47,164 bases of DNA from Flavobacterium sp. (GCA_030591585.1 JAUVAS010000012.1:1-47164); one strand, 5' to 3'. Positions 8,596 through 19,676 are shown, counted from the stretch's first letter. Notes: generated by a model from the sequence alone, not told the origin. Made by a program: numbers and translations.

Positions 8596-10899
8596 ATGAG
8601 CAAACAAAGTAAAAGACGAGAAGCCCTTAACTATCATTCAAAACCAAAACCAGGGAAAATAGAAGTAATTCCAACAAAAAAATACGCCACCCAAAGAGAT
8701 CTTTCTTTAGCGTATTCTCCAGGAGTTGCAGAGCCTTGTTTAGAAATTGAAAAAGAGATAAACAATGTATATAAATATACTAATAAAGGAAACTTAGTTG
8801 CAGTTATTTCTAACGGAACCGCAGTATTAGGACTTGGTGATATAGGAGCTGAAGCTTCAAAACCTGTAATGGAAGGGAAAGGGTTGTTGTTTAAAATATT
8901 TGCCGATATAGATGTTTTTGATATTGAAGTTGGCACCCATAATATTGATGAATTTATTCAAACGGTTAAAAACATCGCCCCAACATTCGGAGGGATAAAT
9001 TTAGAAGATATAAAAGCTCCTGAAGCTTTTGAGATTGAACGCAGGTTAATAGACGAACTTGATATTCCTGTAATGCATGACGACCAACATGGAACCGCAA
9101 TTATTTCTTCCGCAGCCTTATTAAATGCTGTTGAAATTGCTGGTAAAAAGATGGATAAAGTTTCTATTGTAATTAGTGGTGCGGGTGCTGCAGCAACTTC
9201 ATGTACAAGGTTGTATAAAACTTTTGGAGTGAAGCCAGAGAACATTGTCATGTTAGATAGTAAGGGGGTAATTAGAAAGGATAGAGAAAGCTTAACCAAA
9301 GAAAAATCTGAATTTGCTACTTCAAAAGACCTTGATACACTTGAAGAAGCAATAAAAGGTACAGATGTATTTGTTGGACTGTCAATTGCAAATATTTTAA
9401 CTCCAGCCATGCTAAAAAGCATGAATAATAATCCAATAGTTTTTGCATTAGCAAACCCAGATCCTGAAATTGATTACAACCTAGCTATAAAAACAAGAGA
9501 TGATATTATTATGGCAACAGGACGAAGCGATCATCCTAATCAAGTTAATAATGTATTAGGATTTCCTTTTATTTTTAGAGGAGCATTAGATGTACGTGCC
9601 ACTAAAATAAATGAAGCTATGAAAATAGCCTCTGTTAAAGCACTTGCTGCTTTGGCAAAAGAGCCCGTGCCAGAACAAGTTAATATTGCTTATGGCGAAA
9701 CAAAGTTGAATTTTGGTAAAGATTATATTATCCCTAAACCCTTTGATCCAAGGCTGATTGGAACGATCCCCTTAGCGGTTGCAAAAGCAGCTGTAGAAAG
9801 TGGAGTTGCAAAAGAGCCCATCACAGATTGGAAAAAATATGAAGAGGAATTATACGATAGAATGGGGAACGATAATAAGATTATTCGCTTGCTTCATAAC
9901 CGTGCAAAGTTAAATCCTAAAAAAATTGTTTTTGCCGAAGCTGACCATTTAGATGTTTCAAAAGCAGCTCAAATTGTTTTTGAAGAAGGAATAGGTATCC
10001 CAATATTGTTAGGAAGAAAAGAAATTATAGTAGCGCTCATGAAAGAGATTGAGTTTGATGAAAATGTTGAAATTTTAGATCCTAAAAGCGATGAGCAGCG
10101 AGCTAAACTGAATGAATATGCAAAAATATATTGGAAAAATAGACAAAGAAAAGGAGTCACATTATATGCCTCTCAAAAATTAATGCGAGAACGAAATTAT
10201 TTTGCATCTATGATGTTGAATGTTGGAGATGTAGATGCAATGATTTCTGGTTATTCACGATCGTATCCAGTAGTTATACGTCCAGTAATAGAGACCATAG
10301 GAAAGTATGATGGAGTTAATAAAATTGCAACAACTAATCTTATGCTCACCAAAAGAGGCCCATTGTTTTTATCAGATACATCAATCAATATTGATCCAAC
10401 TGCTAAAGAACTAGCAAACATTGCGCAAATGACAAACTATACCATGAAGATGTTTGGTATAAAGCCTGTAATTGCAATGATTTCGTATGCAAATTTCGGA
10501 TCTTCAAAACACCCACAAGCTAATAAAGTAAGGCAAGCAGTAGAATATTTGCATAGAGTTGTCCCAGACACAATAGTAGACGGTGAGCTACAGGTAGATT
10601 TTGCACTAAATGCCAAAATGCTTAAAAAGGCATTTCCGTTTTCAAAATTAGCAGGTAAAAAAGTAAATGCATTGATTTTTCCAAATTTAGATTCAGCAAA
10701 TAGTAATTATAAAATGTTGAAAGAGCTTGATGGTGTTGAATCTGTTGGCCCAATAATGTTAGGAATGAAAAAAGCAGTTCATATTTTACAACTAGGTGCG
10801 AGTGTTGAAGAAATGGTAAACATAGCAGCTGTTGCAGTAGTTGATGCGCAACAAAAAGAATTACGAGAAAAAGAGTTGCAAAATTGCAATCAGGATTAG
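8596..10899 (+). CDS. maeB: NADP-dependent malic enzyme with phosphotransacetylase-like domain (MaeB)
   Basis: This is a 767-residue two-domain protein. Residues 1 to about 425 form the malic enzyme ([13 protein letters not shown] near 39-51, [18 protein letters not shown] near 75-93, nucleotide-binding [12 protein letters not shown] near 192-203), which decarboxylates malate to pyruvate with NADPH formation. Residues from about 430 to 760 resemble phosphate acetyl/butyryltransferase and in known MaeB proteins act as a regulatory domain that senses acetyl-CoA rather than as an active enzyme. The length is normal for the fusion. It lies between queG and ruvA in the same direction and has its own likely promoter. 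Confidence 0.95.
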   Translation: MSKQSKRREALNYHSKPKPGKIEVIPTKKYATQRDLSLAYSPGVAEPCLEIEKEINNVYKYTNKGNLVAVISNGTAVLGLGDIGAEASKPVMEGKGLLFKIFADIDVFDIEVGTHNIDEFIQTVKNIAPTFGGINLEDIKAPEAFEIERRLIDELDIPVMHDDQHGTAIISSAALLNAVEIAGKKMDKVSIVISGAGAAATSCTRLYKTFGVKPENIVMLDSKGVIRKDRESLTKEKSEFATSKDLDTLEEAIKGTDVFVGLSIANILTPAMLKSMNNNPIVFALANPDPEIDYNLAIKTRDDIIMATGRSDHPNQVNNVLGFPFIFRGALDVRATKINEAMKIASVKALAALAKEPVPEQVNIAYGETKLNFGKDYIIPKPFDPRLIGTIPLAVAKAAVESGVAKEPITDWKKYEEELYDRMGNDNKIIRLLHNRAKLNPKKIVFAEADHLDVSKAAQIVFEEGIGIPILLGRKEIIVALMKEIEFDENVEILDPKSDEQRAKLNEYAKIYWKNRQRKGVTLYASQKLMRERNYFASMMLNVGDVDAMISGYSRSYPVVIRPVIETIGKYDGVNKIATTNLMLTKRGPLFLSDTSINIDPTAKELANIAQMTNYTMKMFGIKPVIAMISYANFGSSKHPQANKVRQAVEYLHRVVPDTIVDGELQVDFALNAKMLKKAFPFSKLAGKKVNALIFPNLDSANSNYKMLKELDGVESVGPIMLGMKKAVHILQLGASVEEMVNIAAVAVVDAQQKELREKELQNCNQD

Positions 10900-10942
10900 T
10901 TTTTTTAGCTTTTATGAAGATGACAGATGCAAATAATTATAC

Positions 10943-10950
10943 TATATTTG
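10943..10950 (+). promoter_or_regulatory. Putative -7 promoter element of ruvA-sprA
   Basis: TATATTTG lies 21 bases before the ruvA ATG, in the 72-base gap after maeB. It could drive ruvA, sprA and the following genes. No clear TTG element is present. Confidence 0.5.
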
Positions 10951-10971
10951 AGGCATTAACTATAACAGCCA

Positions 10972-11553
10972 ATGATAACCCATATACAGGGAAGATTAGT
11001 TGAGAAAAACCCGACAGATATAGTCATAGACTGTAATGGTGTTGGGTATTCAATTAACATATCATTACATACTTTTTCACAGCTTTCTTCTGAAGAGCAA
11101 GTAAAACTATACACACATTTACAAGTTCGAGAAGATTCTCATACATTATATGGATTTTCAGGTAAGTTAGAACGTGAAATATTTAGGCTGTTAATATCTG
11201 TTTCTGGAGTTGGGGCAAATATTGCTAGAACCATGTTGTCGTCATTAACGCCAGAACAAGTAATGGATGCTATTGCGCATAACGACTTAGCAACTATACA
11301 ATCTGTAAAAGGAATTGGATCTAAAACTGCACAACGTGTAGTGCTAGATTTAAAAGATAAAATATTAAAAGTTTATGGCTTAGATGAGGTTTCATCGGTT
11401 TCGAGCAATACTAATAAAAATGAAGCGTTATCAGCTTTAGAAACGTTAGGGTTTGCTAGAAAACAAGCTGAAAAGGTTTGTAGTACAATTGTACAGAATA
11501 ACCCAGAAGCATCTGTTGAAACTGTCATAAAATTAGCTTTAAAAAATTTATAA
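10972..11553 (+). CDS. ruvA: Holliday junction DNA helicase subunit RuvA
   Basis: The product has 193 residues with the three-domain RuvA plan: an OB fold (MITHIQGRLVEKNPTDIVID), two helix-hairpin-helix motifs (SVSGVGANIARTMLSS near residues 76-91 and SVKGIGSKTAQRVVLDLK near 111-128) and a small carboxy-terminal domain that contacts RuvB. RuvA tetramers hold the Holliday junction while RuvB rotates the DNA. The gene is separated from ruvB by queG and maeB. Its stop is followed after 4 bases by the sprA start, so the two are almost certainly co-transcribed. Confidence 0.97.
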   Translation: MITHIQGRLVEKNPTDIVIDCNGVGYSINISLHTFSQLSSEEQVKLYTHLQVREDSHTLYGFSGKLEREIFRLLISVSGVGANIARTMLSSLTPEQVMDAIAHNDLATIQSVKGIGSKTAQRVVLDLKDKILKVYGLDEVSSVSSNTNKNEALSALETLGFARKQAEKVCSTIVQNNPEASVETVIKLALKNL

Positions 11554-11557
11554 AAAA

Positions 11558-14500
11558 TTGGGCTTAAAAAATTACGATTTAAGAAACAACAGTTATAAAC
11601 TTTTATTGGTTTTAGCTGTTATAATAAGCAGTTTTACAACTGGATATTCACAAGATTCTACAAGTACAGGGTATTCTATGGGGCGTATGGATTTGCCAAA
11701 TCCAGCTAGTATAGAAGATTTATATACATACGATTCAATTACAGGAATGTATATCTACACACAAATGATAGGTAATTTCAAAATCACTTATCCTTTAATT
11801 TTAACTCCTGAAGAGTACAGAGATTTAATATTAAATGAGCAAATGAAAGCTTATTTTAAAGAAAAAATTGATGCTGCAGATGGTCGAAAAGAAGGTTCAG
11901 AAGAACTTCAAAAAAACTTAATCCCAGCATTTTATGTAAATTCAGGGTTCTTTGAAACTATTTTTGGCGGAAATACAATAGAGATTATCCCTCAAGGGAG
12001 TGTAGAGGTAGATTTAGGTTTATTGTACACTAAACAAGATAATCCTGCATTTTCACCACGTAATAGAAGTAATCTATCTTTCGATTTTGATCAAAGAATT
12101 AGTTTAAGTTTACTTGGTAAGATTGGAGAACGACTTCAGATTACAGCAAATTATGACACGCAATCTACGTTTGATTTCCAAAATCAAATTAAGTTAGAGT
12201 ATACTCCAACGGAAGATGATATAATTCGAAAAATTGAAGTTGGTAATGTTAGTATGCCTCTTAACAGTTCATTGATACAAGGAGCACAGAGTTTGTTTGG
12301 AGTAAAAACAGAACTTCAATTTGGAAAAACTACAATAACAGGGGTGTTTTCTGAACAAAAATCTGAAACTAGAACAGTAGTTGCTGAAGGAGGAGCTACC
12401 GTAAATGATTTTGAGATTTTTGCTTTAGATTATGATGAAAACCGACATTTTTTCTTAGCACAATATTTTAGAGACAATTATGATAGGGTATTGACTCAAT
12501 ACCCTTTTATTAATACAAATATTCAGATTACAAGAACAGAGATTTGGATTACAAACACTACAAATAGAACGGATAATGTTAGAAACATAGTTGCATTACA
12601 AGATATAGGGGAATCTAATCCAGATGTTATTGGTCTGCCATTTCCTCCTGGAGGGTTTATTAATGCGCCAGAAAATTCATTTCCTAACAATTCAAATAAC
12701 GACTTTAATCCTCTTGGAATAGAAGGTAGTGAACCTTCTGTTTTAAATCCAGCAATTCGTGACATCGCAACTGTTCAAGCAGGGTTTAGCGGCATGCAAG
12801 TTAGAGATGGTCTAGATTATGTCACACTAGAAAATGCTCGAAGACTGGGTTTTAACGAATATCAGCTAGATACACAGCTTGGGTATATCTCACTAAACCA
12901 ACGATTAAACAATGATGAAGTGTTAGCGGTTGCTTTTCAATTTACTGTGAATGGGAAAGTATTTCAAGTTGGTGAATTTTCTAGCGACGGTATAGAAGCA
13001 TCGGGAGGGACTATACCCGGAGAAGAAGGGGAAGAGCCTATTGAAGGAATTTCTCAAAACCTTGTTGTTAAATTATTAAAAAGTAGTATAACAAATGTAA
13101 ATGAACCGATTTGGGATTTAATGATGAAAAACATTTATCCACTTGGCACTTTTCAGTTAGAACAAGAAGGTTTTAATTTAAATATTTTATATACAGACCC
13201 TTCTCCACAAAATTTCATTACGAGTGTCTCTACAGACCCTGATAATCCTTTACTGCCAGATGGAGTTGAAAACACCCCTTTACTAAAAGTATTTAATTTA
13301 GATCGATTAAATTTTAATGGCGATCCTCAACAAGAGGGAGATGGTTTCTTTGATTACCTTCCAGGAATAACTGTTGACACTCAAAATGGACGAATTATTT
13401 TTACAAATATAGAACCATTTGGATCTCATTTATTTGAAAAGCTTGATTATGACCCTAATGGAGGTTCTGAAAATTATGACATCCCTTCTACTTATAATGA
13501 AAACCAGAATAAATATGTGTTTAGAACTCTTTACTCATCAACAAAAACACAAGCAGAACAAGAAGAAAGTGAAAAGAATAAGTTTCAATTAAAAGGGACG
13601 TATAAGTCTACAGGAGCTGATGGTATTCCAATTGGGGCATTTAATATTCCTCAGGGGTCAGTAACTGTAACAGCTGGAGGCAGGCTATTAGTTGAAGGTG
13701 TAGACTATACAGTGAATTATCAATTAGGAAGAGTACAAATTTTAGACCCGTCTTTACTAAATTCTAATACACCAATTCAGATTACTACAGAGAATAACAC
13801 CTTATTTGGACAACAAACAAAACGATTTACAGGAATTAATGTTGAGCATATTTTTAATGAAAAATTTCAAATGGGAGCGACCTATTTAAATTTAAATGAA
13901 CGCCCATTAACACAAAAATCTTCCTTTAGCTCAGAGCCAATCAATAATACAATGTTTGGTATTAATGCAAATTATTCTACAGAGGTGCCATTCTTAACTA
14001 GATTGACAAATAAACTTCCAAATATTGATACAGACGTAGAATCTAACATATCTTTACGTGGGGAATTTGCATATTTATTACCTGGAGCACCAAAAGTTTC
14101 AGATTTAAACGGAAAGACGACTTCCTATATAGATGATTTTGAAGCCGCACAAACTAAACTTGATATAAGAGCGCCTTTAACTTGGTTTCTTTCAAGCTCT
14201 CCAATTGGGCTTGGTGGAGAATTAGGAGATAATTTAGCGTATAATTACAATAGAGCAAAATTGTCATGGTATACAATTGACCCTGTTTTTTATAGCTCGC
14301 AAAGACCAGATGGGATAACTGTTGAAGACATTTCTTCACCATTTACTCGTCGAGTATTTAGAGATGAAATATTCCCGAATCAAGATATTATTCAAGGCCA
14401 AACACAAGCGATATTTACGCTAGATCTAGCTTTTTCACCTACAGAACGTGGTCAATATAATTTTACTCCAGAAGCAAATGGCGGGAATGAAATACCCAAC

Positions 14501-17500
14501 CCCTCATCAAGATTTGGAGGTATTACAAGACAATTAACAACAACAGATTTTGAGCGCTCTAATGTTGAATATATAGAGTTTTGGTTAATGGATCCCTACG
14601 GTGAGAATTCGGGATCTAATGGAGGAGTACTAAGTTTTAATCTTGGTAATATTTCTGAAGATATATTAAGAGATGGAAGAAAACAATATGAAAATGGATT
14701 GCCTGAAGATGGGGGTACAGATAATACGATACCAACACCTTATGGTAAAGTGCCAACCAGTCAATCACTAATTTATACTTTTGATACACAAGGTCAAGAA
14801 CGTATCAATCAAGATGTTGGATATGATGGTATTAATGATGTTTCGGAGGGGCAATTATTCACAGAATTTGCAGGGTTACAAGATCCAGCAGGAGATAACT
14901 ATCAATATTTTTTACAAGCAGAAGGGGATATTATACAACGCTATAGAAAATATAATGGTACTGAAGGGAACTCTCCTGAAGTTGTAGGAAATACAGATCG
15001 AGGTTCAACATCTATACCTGATGTGGAAGACATAAATCGTGACAATACCATGAATACGGTAGATAGTTATTTTGAGTATAATGTGGATATTTTCCCAGGA
15101 ATGGATGCTGCTAACAATGATTATATTACCGATGTAAAGAATGTTACAGGAATTACTCTTCCTAATAATGAAGTAATTGATGCAAGATGGATTCAATTTA
15201 AAATTCCAATTAGTGAGCCAGATCAAGCAATTAATGGAGCTGCAGATTTTAGATCTATTCGATTTATGCGGATGTTTTTATCTCAATTTGATGAAGATGT
15301 TATTTTACGTTTTGGAACTTTAAATTTAGTGAGGGGTGATTATAGGAGATTCCAATTGTCTCTAGATGGTTCTGGAGAGAATCCAGATCAAGACAATACT
15401 TTGTTTGAAAACCTTACGGTAAGCATTGAGGAGAACGAAAATAGATTGCCAATTCCTTATAGATTACCTCCAGGAATTGTAAGGGAAGAGCTAAATAATA
15501 ATAACAATATTATTCGACAAAATGAACAATCATTATCATTAAGAGTTTGTGGTTTAGAACCAGAAGATGGGAGAGCGGTTTATAAAAACTTTAATCTTGA
15601 TATGCGTCAATATAAAAACGTAGAAATGTTTATTCACACAGAGTCTTTTGAAAATGAAACAGGACTTTCTGATGGTGATATGGTTGCATTTATGAGGTTA
15701 GGTAATGACCTTACTCAAAACTATTATGAAGTCCAAATCCCATTAAATTCGACACCCTTTGGGTCGACTTCTTCGGAAGATATATGGCCCATTGAAAATA
15801 GGTTAAACCTTCCTTTAGAGTTATTACAACAAGTAAAATCTTTGGCACAAAGTCAAGCTCAGGCAGATCCTGATTTTGATCCTACGGAGATATTGTTTTT
15901 TGACCAATCTGAGTTAGATGGAGGATATTCTGGCCCTGAAAATGAATTAAAAATTGGAATAAAAGGGAACCCAAGTTTCGGAAATGTAAGAACTATTATG
16001 TTGGGTGTAAAAAACGCTACAACTAACGAAATTTGTGGAGAAACGTGGTTCAATGAACTGCGTATGACAGAATTAGGTAATGAAGGTGGTTGGGCGGCTG
16101 TTGCTAGTATGGATGTAAATTTTGCAGATTTTGCAAACTTAAGTGCAACTGGAAGAAAAAGCACCACAGGTTTTGGCTCTATAGAACAAGGTCCAAATCA
16201 ACGAAGTTTAGAGGACACTCAGATTTATACTATTGTAACCAACCTTAATTTAGGAAAATTACTTCCTAATAAATGGGGTGTTCAATTACCATTTAATTTT
16301 GGATTTTCGGAAGAGTTAATTACCCCAAAATACGATGAGGAATTTCACGATATTGAATTAGATACTAGATTGAAAAATGAGACAAACTCAGCTAGGAGAG
16401 CTGAAATTCAAGAACAATCTGAAAACTACACAAAACGAAAAAGTATTAATTTTATTGGAGTTCGAAAAGACCGTACTGGTGATGCTAAACCTAGAGTTTA
16501 TGATGTAGAAAATTTCACATTTTCGTATTCATATAATCAAATAGATCACCGAGATTTTGAGATTGAAGAATCATTAGACCAAAATATTCGTGTTGGCGGA
16601 ACGTATAATTATAATTTCCAATCTAAAACAATAGAGCCTTTTAAAAAGAATGATTCAATATTTAGAAGTAAATACTGGCAGTTTTTAAAAGATTTAAATT
16701 TCAATTATTTACCTTCAAACATATCTGTTGGATCTAATTATGTGAGGCAGTATAATGAACAAAAATTTAGAGAGTTAAATTTACCAGAGAATAGTATTGG
16801 GGTACCTACCTTATATCAACGTAATTTCTTATTTGATTGGCAATACACAATAAATTATAATTTAACTAAATCCTTACGATTTAATTTTACCTCTTCTAAT
16901 AACCGTGTTGTTAAAAATTATATTGATAGAGAAGTAAATCCTGATGGCACAATAGATTACAATGTTGATAATGAAATTGGTATTTGGGATGGTTTCTTTG
17001 ATGTTGGAGATCCTAATCAACATTTTCAGTCACTTCAATTGAATTATGATTTACCTTTTGAAAAATTCCCATATTTAAAATTCATAAGAGCTACATATTC
17101 ATATACAGGAGATTATCAATGGCAAAAAAGCAGTGACTTTTTTAGTGCTACCCCTATTTTGTTAGAGGACGGAACAACACAGGTTTATAATTTAGGAAAT
17201 TCAGTTCAAAATGCAAGCACACATCGTATTAACTCCAGTTTAGATATGAAATCTTTTTACCGTTATTTAGGTATTAAGAAAATTAAGAAAAGTAATAGTT
17301 CTAAATCTAGAAAATCAGGAAGAGGAGAAGATATTAAATCTGGAAATTCTAGAGATGGAGGAAAAGATGGAAAAGAAAAATCAGAAAATAAAGAAGAAAA
17401 AAATACAGGATCATTATTAGCATCTTCATCATCTGGTAAAAATTCTGGGAGTGGAGGAGGAATATCAGGTACTGGAAATTCTAATACATTAAGTGGCGGA

Positions 17501-18853
17501 GAAAGAGCTACCAATATATTAATAGATATTGTAACTATGGTTAAGAAGATCCAACTAAATTATCAAGAAAACAATGGTGTTTTCTTGCCGGGATATACCC
17601 CTTCAGTTGGATTTGCTGGTTCACTAAAACCAACAGCTGGATTTACATTTGGTAGCCAAAGAGAAGTAAGAGAATTGGCTGCCCGTAAAGGATGGTTAAC
17701 TCTTTATCCAGAGTTTAATGAACAGTATACTGAAGTAGAGTCTAAACAGCTAGATATTCAAGCTAACATTGAGATAATCCCAGGATTAAAAATAGATTTA
17801 ACTGGGAGTAGAATATATTCAGAAAATTATTCAGAAAATTATATTATTGAAGATGGATTATATAGATCTTTAACACCAAATACTTACGGGAACTTCAATA
17901 TCACTACTATGTTGATTAAAACAGCTTTTGAAAGTAGTGATGAAAATGGATCTGCTGCCTTTGATGATTTTAGAAGTAATAGGTTAGTAATAGCAAATAG
18001 ACTCGCTGAAAAATTTTATGGAACAGCAAATTTTTCCACAGACCCAGAAACAGGATTTCCTATAGGTTTTGGAAGTAATCATCAAGATGTTTTACTCCCC
18101 GCATTTTTATCTGCCTATAAAGGAAGTGATGCTTCTGAAGAAAGTACAAGCATATTTAGAGATGTGCCTATTCCAAATTGGGATCTTAAGTATACGGGTT
18201 TAATGAGAATGAAATGGTTTAAAAAAGTATTTAAACGATTCTCAATTCAGCATGGATATAGGTCTGGATATACTGTAAATCAATTTCAATCGAATTTAGA
18301 TTATGATCCTAAGAACCCTGAATCAGTTGACCAATCGGGGAATTATAAAAGCAAGATTTTATTGTCTAACGTAAACCTTACTGAGCAGTTTTCACCATTA
18401 GTGCGTCTAGATTTTGAAATGAAAAACTCAATTAAAATCCTTCTTGAACTTAGGAAAGATAGAGCGCTCTCTCTTAGTTTTGCGAATAACTTATTAACCG
18501 AAATTAAAGGTGATGAAATTATTATTGGAGCAGGTTATAGAATTAAAGATTTACGTATTGGAACTAATTTTGGAGGGAAAAAGACGATAATGAAAAGTGA
18601 TTTAAATTTCAAAATAGACTTATCTAAAAGAGATAATAAAACAATTATTCGTTATCTGGATTTGGATAATAGCCAAACAACAGGTGGGCAAACTATTTAT
18701 GGAGCACAGCTGTCAATAGATTACGCGCTTAGTAAAAACCTTACAGCGTTGTTTTATTACGATCACACATTTTCAGAATATGCTATTTCAACAGCATTTC
18801 CACAAACAACCATTAGAACTGGATTTACCTTACGTTATAACTTCGGAAATTAA
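11558..18853 (+). CDS. sprA: Type IX secretion outer-membrane translocon SprA (Sov)
   Basis: This very large protein has 2431 residues with an amino-terminal signal sequence (residues 13-32, ending YSQ). SprA forms the giant outer-membrane beta-barrel that exports type IX secretion cargo and is needed for gliding. Family features include the early stretch GGNTIEIIPQGSVEVDLGL, many alternating beta-strand segments, and a carboxy-terminal strand ending in an aromatic-rich pattern (TLRYNFGN). The start is a TTG 4 bases after ruvA; no ATG lies before the signal peptide. Residues about 1906-1985 are a Lys/Ser/Gly-rich low-complexity insertion. The ruvA-sprA-gcvH order is as in Flavobacterium. Confidence 0.95.
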   Translation: MGLKNYDLRNNSYKLLLVLAVIISSFTTGYSQDSTSTGYSMGRMDLPNPASIEDLYTYDSITGMYIYTQMIGNFKITYPLILTPEEYRDLILNEQMKAYFKEKIDAADGRKEGSEELQKNLIPAFYVNSGFFETIFGGNTIEIIPQGSVEVDLGLLYTKQDNPAFSPRNRSNLSFDFDQRISLSLLGKIGERLQITANYDTQSTFDFQNQIKLEYTPTEDDIIRKIEVGNVSMPLNSSLIQGAQSLFGVKTELQFGKTTITGVFSEQKSETRTVVAEGGATVNDFEIFALDYDENRHFFLAQYFRDNYDRVLTQYPFINTNIQITRTEIWITNTTNRTDNVRNIVALQDIGESNPDVIGLPFPPGGFINAPENSFPNNSNNDFNPLGIEGSEPSVLNPAIRDIATVQAGFSGMQVRDGLDYVTLENARRLGFNEYQLDTQLGYISLNQRLNNDEVLAVAFQFTVNGKVFQVGEFSSDGIEASGGTIPGEEGEEPIEGISQNLVVKLLKSSITNVNEPIWDLMMKNIYPLGTFQLEQEGFNLNILYTDPSPQNFITSVSTDPDNPLLPDGVENTPLLKVFNLDRLNFNGDPQQEGDGFFDYLPGITVDTQNGRIIFTNIEPFGSHLFEKLDYDPNGGSENYDIPSTYNENQNKYVFRTLYSSTKTQAEQEESEKNKFQLKGTYKSTGADGIPIGAFNIPQGSVTVTAGGRLLVEGVDYTVNYQLGRVQILDPSLLNSNTPIQITTENNTLFGQQTKRFTGINVEHIFNEKFQMGATYLNLNERPLTQKSSFSSEPINNTMFGINANYSTEVPFLTRLTNKLPNIDTDVESNISLRGEFAYLLPGAPKVSDLNGKTTSYIDDFEAAQTKLDIRAPLTWFLSSSPIGLGGELGDNLAYNYNRAKLSWYTIDPVFYSSQRPDGITVEDISSPFTRRVFRDEIFPNQDIIQGQTQAIFTLDLAFSPTERGQYNFTPEANGGNEIPNPSSRFGGITRQLTTTDFERSNVEYIEFWLMDPYGENSGSNGGVLSFNLGNISEDILRDGRKQYENGLPEDGGTDNTIPTPYGKVPTSQSLIYTFDTQGQERINQDVGYDGINDVSEGQLFTEFAGLQDPAGDNYQYFLQAEGDIIQRYRKYNGTEGNSPEVVGNTDRGSTSIPDVEDINRDNTMNTVDSYFEYNVDIFPGMDAANNDYITDVKNVTGITLPNNEVIDARWIQFKIPISEPDQAINGAADFRSIRFMRMFLSQFDEDVILRFGTLNLVRGDYRRFQLSLDGSGENPDQDNTLFENLTVSIEENENRLPIPYRLPPGIVREELNNNNNIIRQNEQSLSLRVCGLEPEDGRAVYKNFNLDMRQYKNVEMFIHTESFENETGLSDGDMVAFMRLGNDLTQNYYEVQIPLNSTPFGSTSSEDIWPIENRLNLPLELLQQVKSLAQSQAQADPDFDPTEILFFDQSELDGGYSGPENELKIGIKGNPSFGNVRTIMLGVKNATTNEICGETWFNELRMTELGNEGGWAAVASMDVNFADFANLSATGRKSTTGFGSIEQGPNQRSLEDTQIYTIVTNLNLGKLLPNKWGVQLPFNFGFSEELITPKYDEEFHDIELDTRLKNETNSARRAEIQEQSENYTKRKSINFIGVRKDRTGDAKPRVYDVENFTFSYSYNQIDHRDFEIEESLDQNIRVGGTYNYNFQSKTIEPFKKNDSIFRSKYWQFLKDLNFNYLPSNISVGSNYVRQYNEQKFRELNLPENSIGVPTLYQRNFLFDWQYTINYNLTKSLRFNFTSSNNRVVKNYIDREVNPDGTIDYNVDNEIGIWDGFFDVGDPNQHFQSLQLNYDLPFEKFPYLKFIRATYSYTGDYQWQKSSDFFSATPILLEDGTTQVYNLGNSVQNASTHRINSSLDMKSFYRYLGIKKIKKSNSSKSRKSGRGEDIKSGNSRDGGKDGKEKSENKEEKNTGSLLASSSSGKNSGSGGGISGTGNSNTLSGGERATNILIDIVTMVKKIQLNYQENNGVFLPGYTPSVGFAGSLKPTAGFTFGSQREVRELAARKGWLTLYPEFNEQYTEVESKQLDIQANIEIIPGLKIDLTGSRIYSENYSENYIIEDGLYRSLTPNTYGNFNITTMLIKTAFESSDENGSAAFDDFRSNRLVIANRLAEKFYGTANFSTDPETGFPIGFGSNHQDVLLPAFLSAYKGSDASEESTSIFRDVPIPNWDLKYTGLMRMKWFKKVFKRFSIQHGYRSGYTVNQFQSNLDYDPKNPESVDQSGNYKSKILLSNVNLTEQFSPLVRLDFEMKNSIKILLELRKDRALSLSFANNLLTEIKGDEIIIGAGYRIKDLRIGTNFGGKKTIMKSDLNFKIDLSKRDNKTIIRYLDLDNSQTTGGQTIYGAQLSIDYALSKNLTALFYYDHTFSEYAISTAFPQTTIRTGFTLRYNFGN

Positions 18854-18878
18854 TTAAAAACTTTTTATTTAAAATATT

Positions 18879-19259
18879 ATGAATGTACCCTCAAATTTAA
18901 AATACACAAAAGATCACGAATGGATTAGTATAGACGGTGATATTGCTACTATTGGTGTTACAGATTTTGCTCAAGGAGAACTTGGTGATATTGTTTATGT
19001 TGAAGTAGAGACCGTAGACGAGACATTAGATAAAGACGAGATATTTGGTACAGTAGAAGCTGTAAAAACAGTTTCAGATTTGTTTTTACCACTTTCAGGA
19101 GAAATTATTGAATTTAATGATAGCCTTGAAACAGAACCTGAAAAAGTAAACTCAGATGCATTTGGAGAAGGATGGATGATTAAATTAAAAATGTCTAACC
19201 CAGATGAAGCTAATGACCTACTAGATGCGGAAGCTTATAAAAAAATTATTGGGGTTTAA
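18879..19259 (+). CDS. gcvH: Glycine cleavage system H protein
   Basis: The product is a 126-residue lipoyl carrier protein. The lipoylated lysine is Lys63 in the motif VEAVKTVSDL, and the amino terminus (LKYTKDHEWI) is typical. GcvH shuttles the aminomethyl group between the P, T and L proteins of the glycine cleavage system in the cytoplasm. The other gcv genes are not in this window. It starts 25 bases after sprA, and its last 35 bases overlap the start of the next gene, so it sits inside an operon of unrelated function. Confidence 0.97.
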   Translation: MNVPSNLKYTKDHEWISIDGDIATIGVTDFAQGELGDIVYVEVETVDETLDKDEIFGTVEAVKTVSDLFLPLSGEIIEFNDSLETEPEKVNSDAFGEGWMIKLKMSNPDEANDLLDAEAYKKIIGV

Positions 19260-19620
19260 ATACCTTTTGTTTATAGGGCTATTTTACACTATTTTTATAA
19301 CAATTGCTTTTTTATTACCAGGAAGTGAATTACCTAAAGTTAGGTTTCTTAATGACAAAATAGTGCATATTGTATTATATATAATACTATCATTTATCTG
19401 GTTATTATATTATTTTGTGTCTCAAAAAAATCAAATTAATCTAAAGAGCCTTATTGTTATTCTGTTTGTATGTTTAATTTATGGCATAATAATTGAGTTA
19501 ATTCAACAGCTGTTAATCGCTTCTAGGCAAGCAGATATGGAAGATGTGTTTGCAAATACATTAGGTGCTGTAATCGGTGCGTTGATGTTTTGGAATGTTA
19601 AAAACAGAATAAAAACTTGA
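19225..19620 (+). CDS. VanZ-family membrane protein
   Basis: The product has 131 residues with four hydrophobic segments (about residues 12-32, 45-65, 73-93 and 108-125) and the VanZ-like pattern FLNDKIVHIVLYIILSFIW followed by RQADMEDVFANTLGAVIG. VanZ proteins confer low-level teicoplanin resistance in enterococci, but the role of the widespread short relatives is unknown. The ATG lies inside gcvH, a 35-base overlap in another frame. An alternative start at a TTG at 19249 would shorten it by eight residues and nearly remove the overlap. The gene occupies this place between gcvH and TonB-like genes in related genomes, as far as I recall. Confidence 0.85.
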   Translation: MRKLIKKLLGFKYLLFIGLFYTIFITIAFLLPGSELPKVRFLNDKIVHIVLYIILSFIWLLYYFVSQKNQINLKSLIVILFVCLIYGIIIELIQQLLIASRQADMEDVFANTLGAVIGALMFWNVKNRIKT

Positions 19621-19676
19621 AACCTTTTATTTACTAAAGAATTTCTATATTTTAGCAACAATATAAATACACTTTT

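Noticed and set aside
8958-9422. A 154-residue open frame on the minus strand inside maeB.
   Set aside because: It lies wholly opposite the well-supported malic enzyme domain and shows no recognisable protein features.
17263-17514. A Pro/Ser/Leu-rich open frame on the minus strand opposite SprA.
   Set aside because: Its composition is simply the complement of the Lys/Ser/Gly-rich SprA insertion, which lacks stop codons on the other strand.
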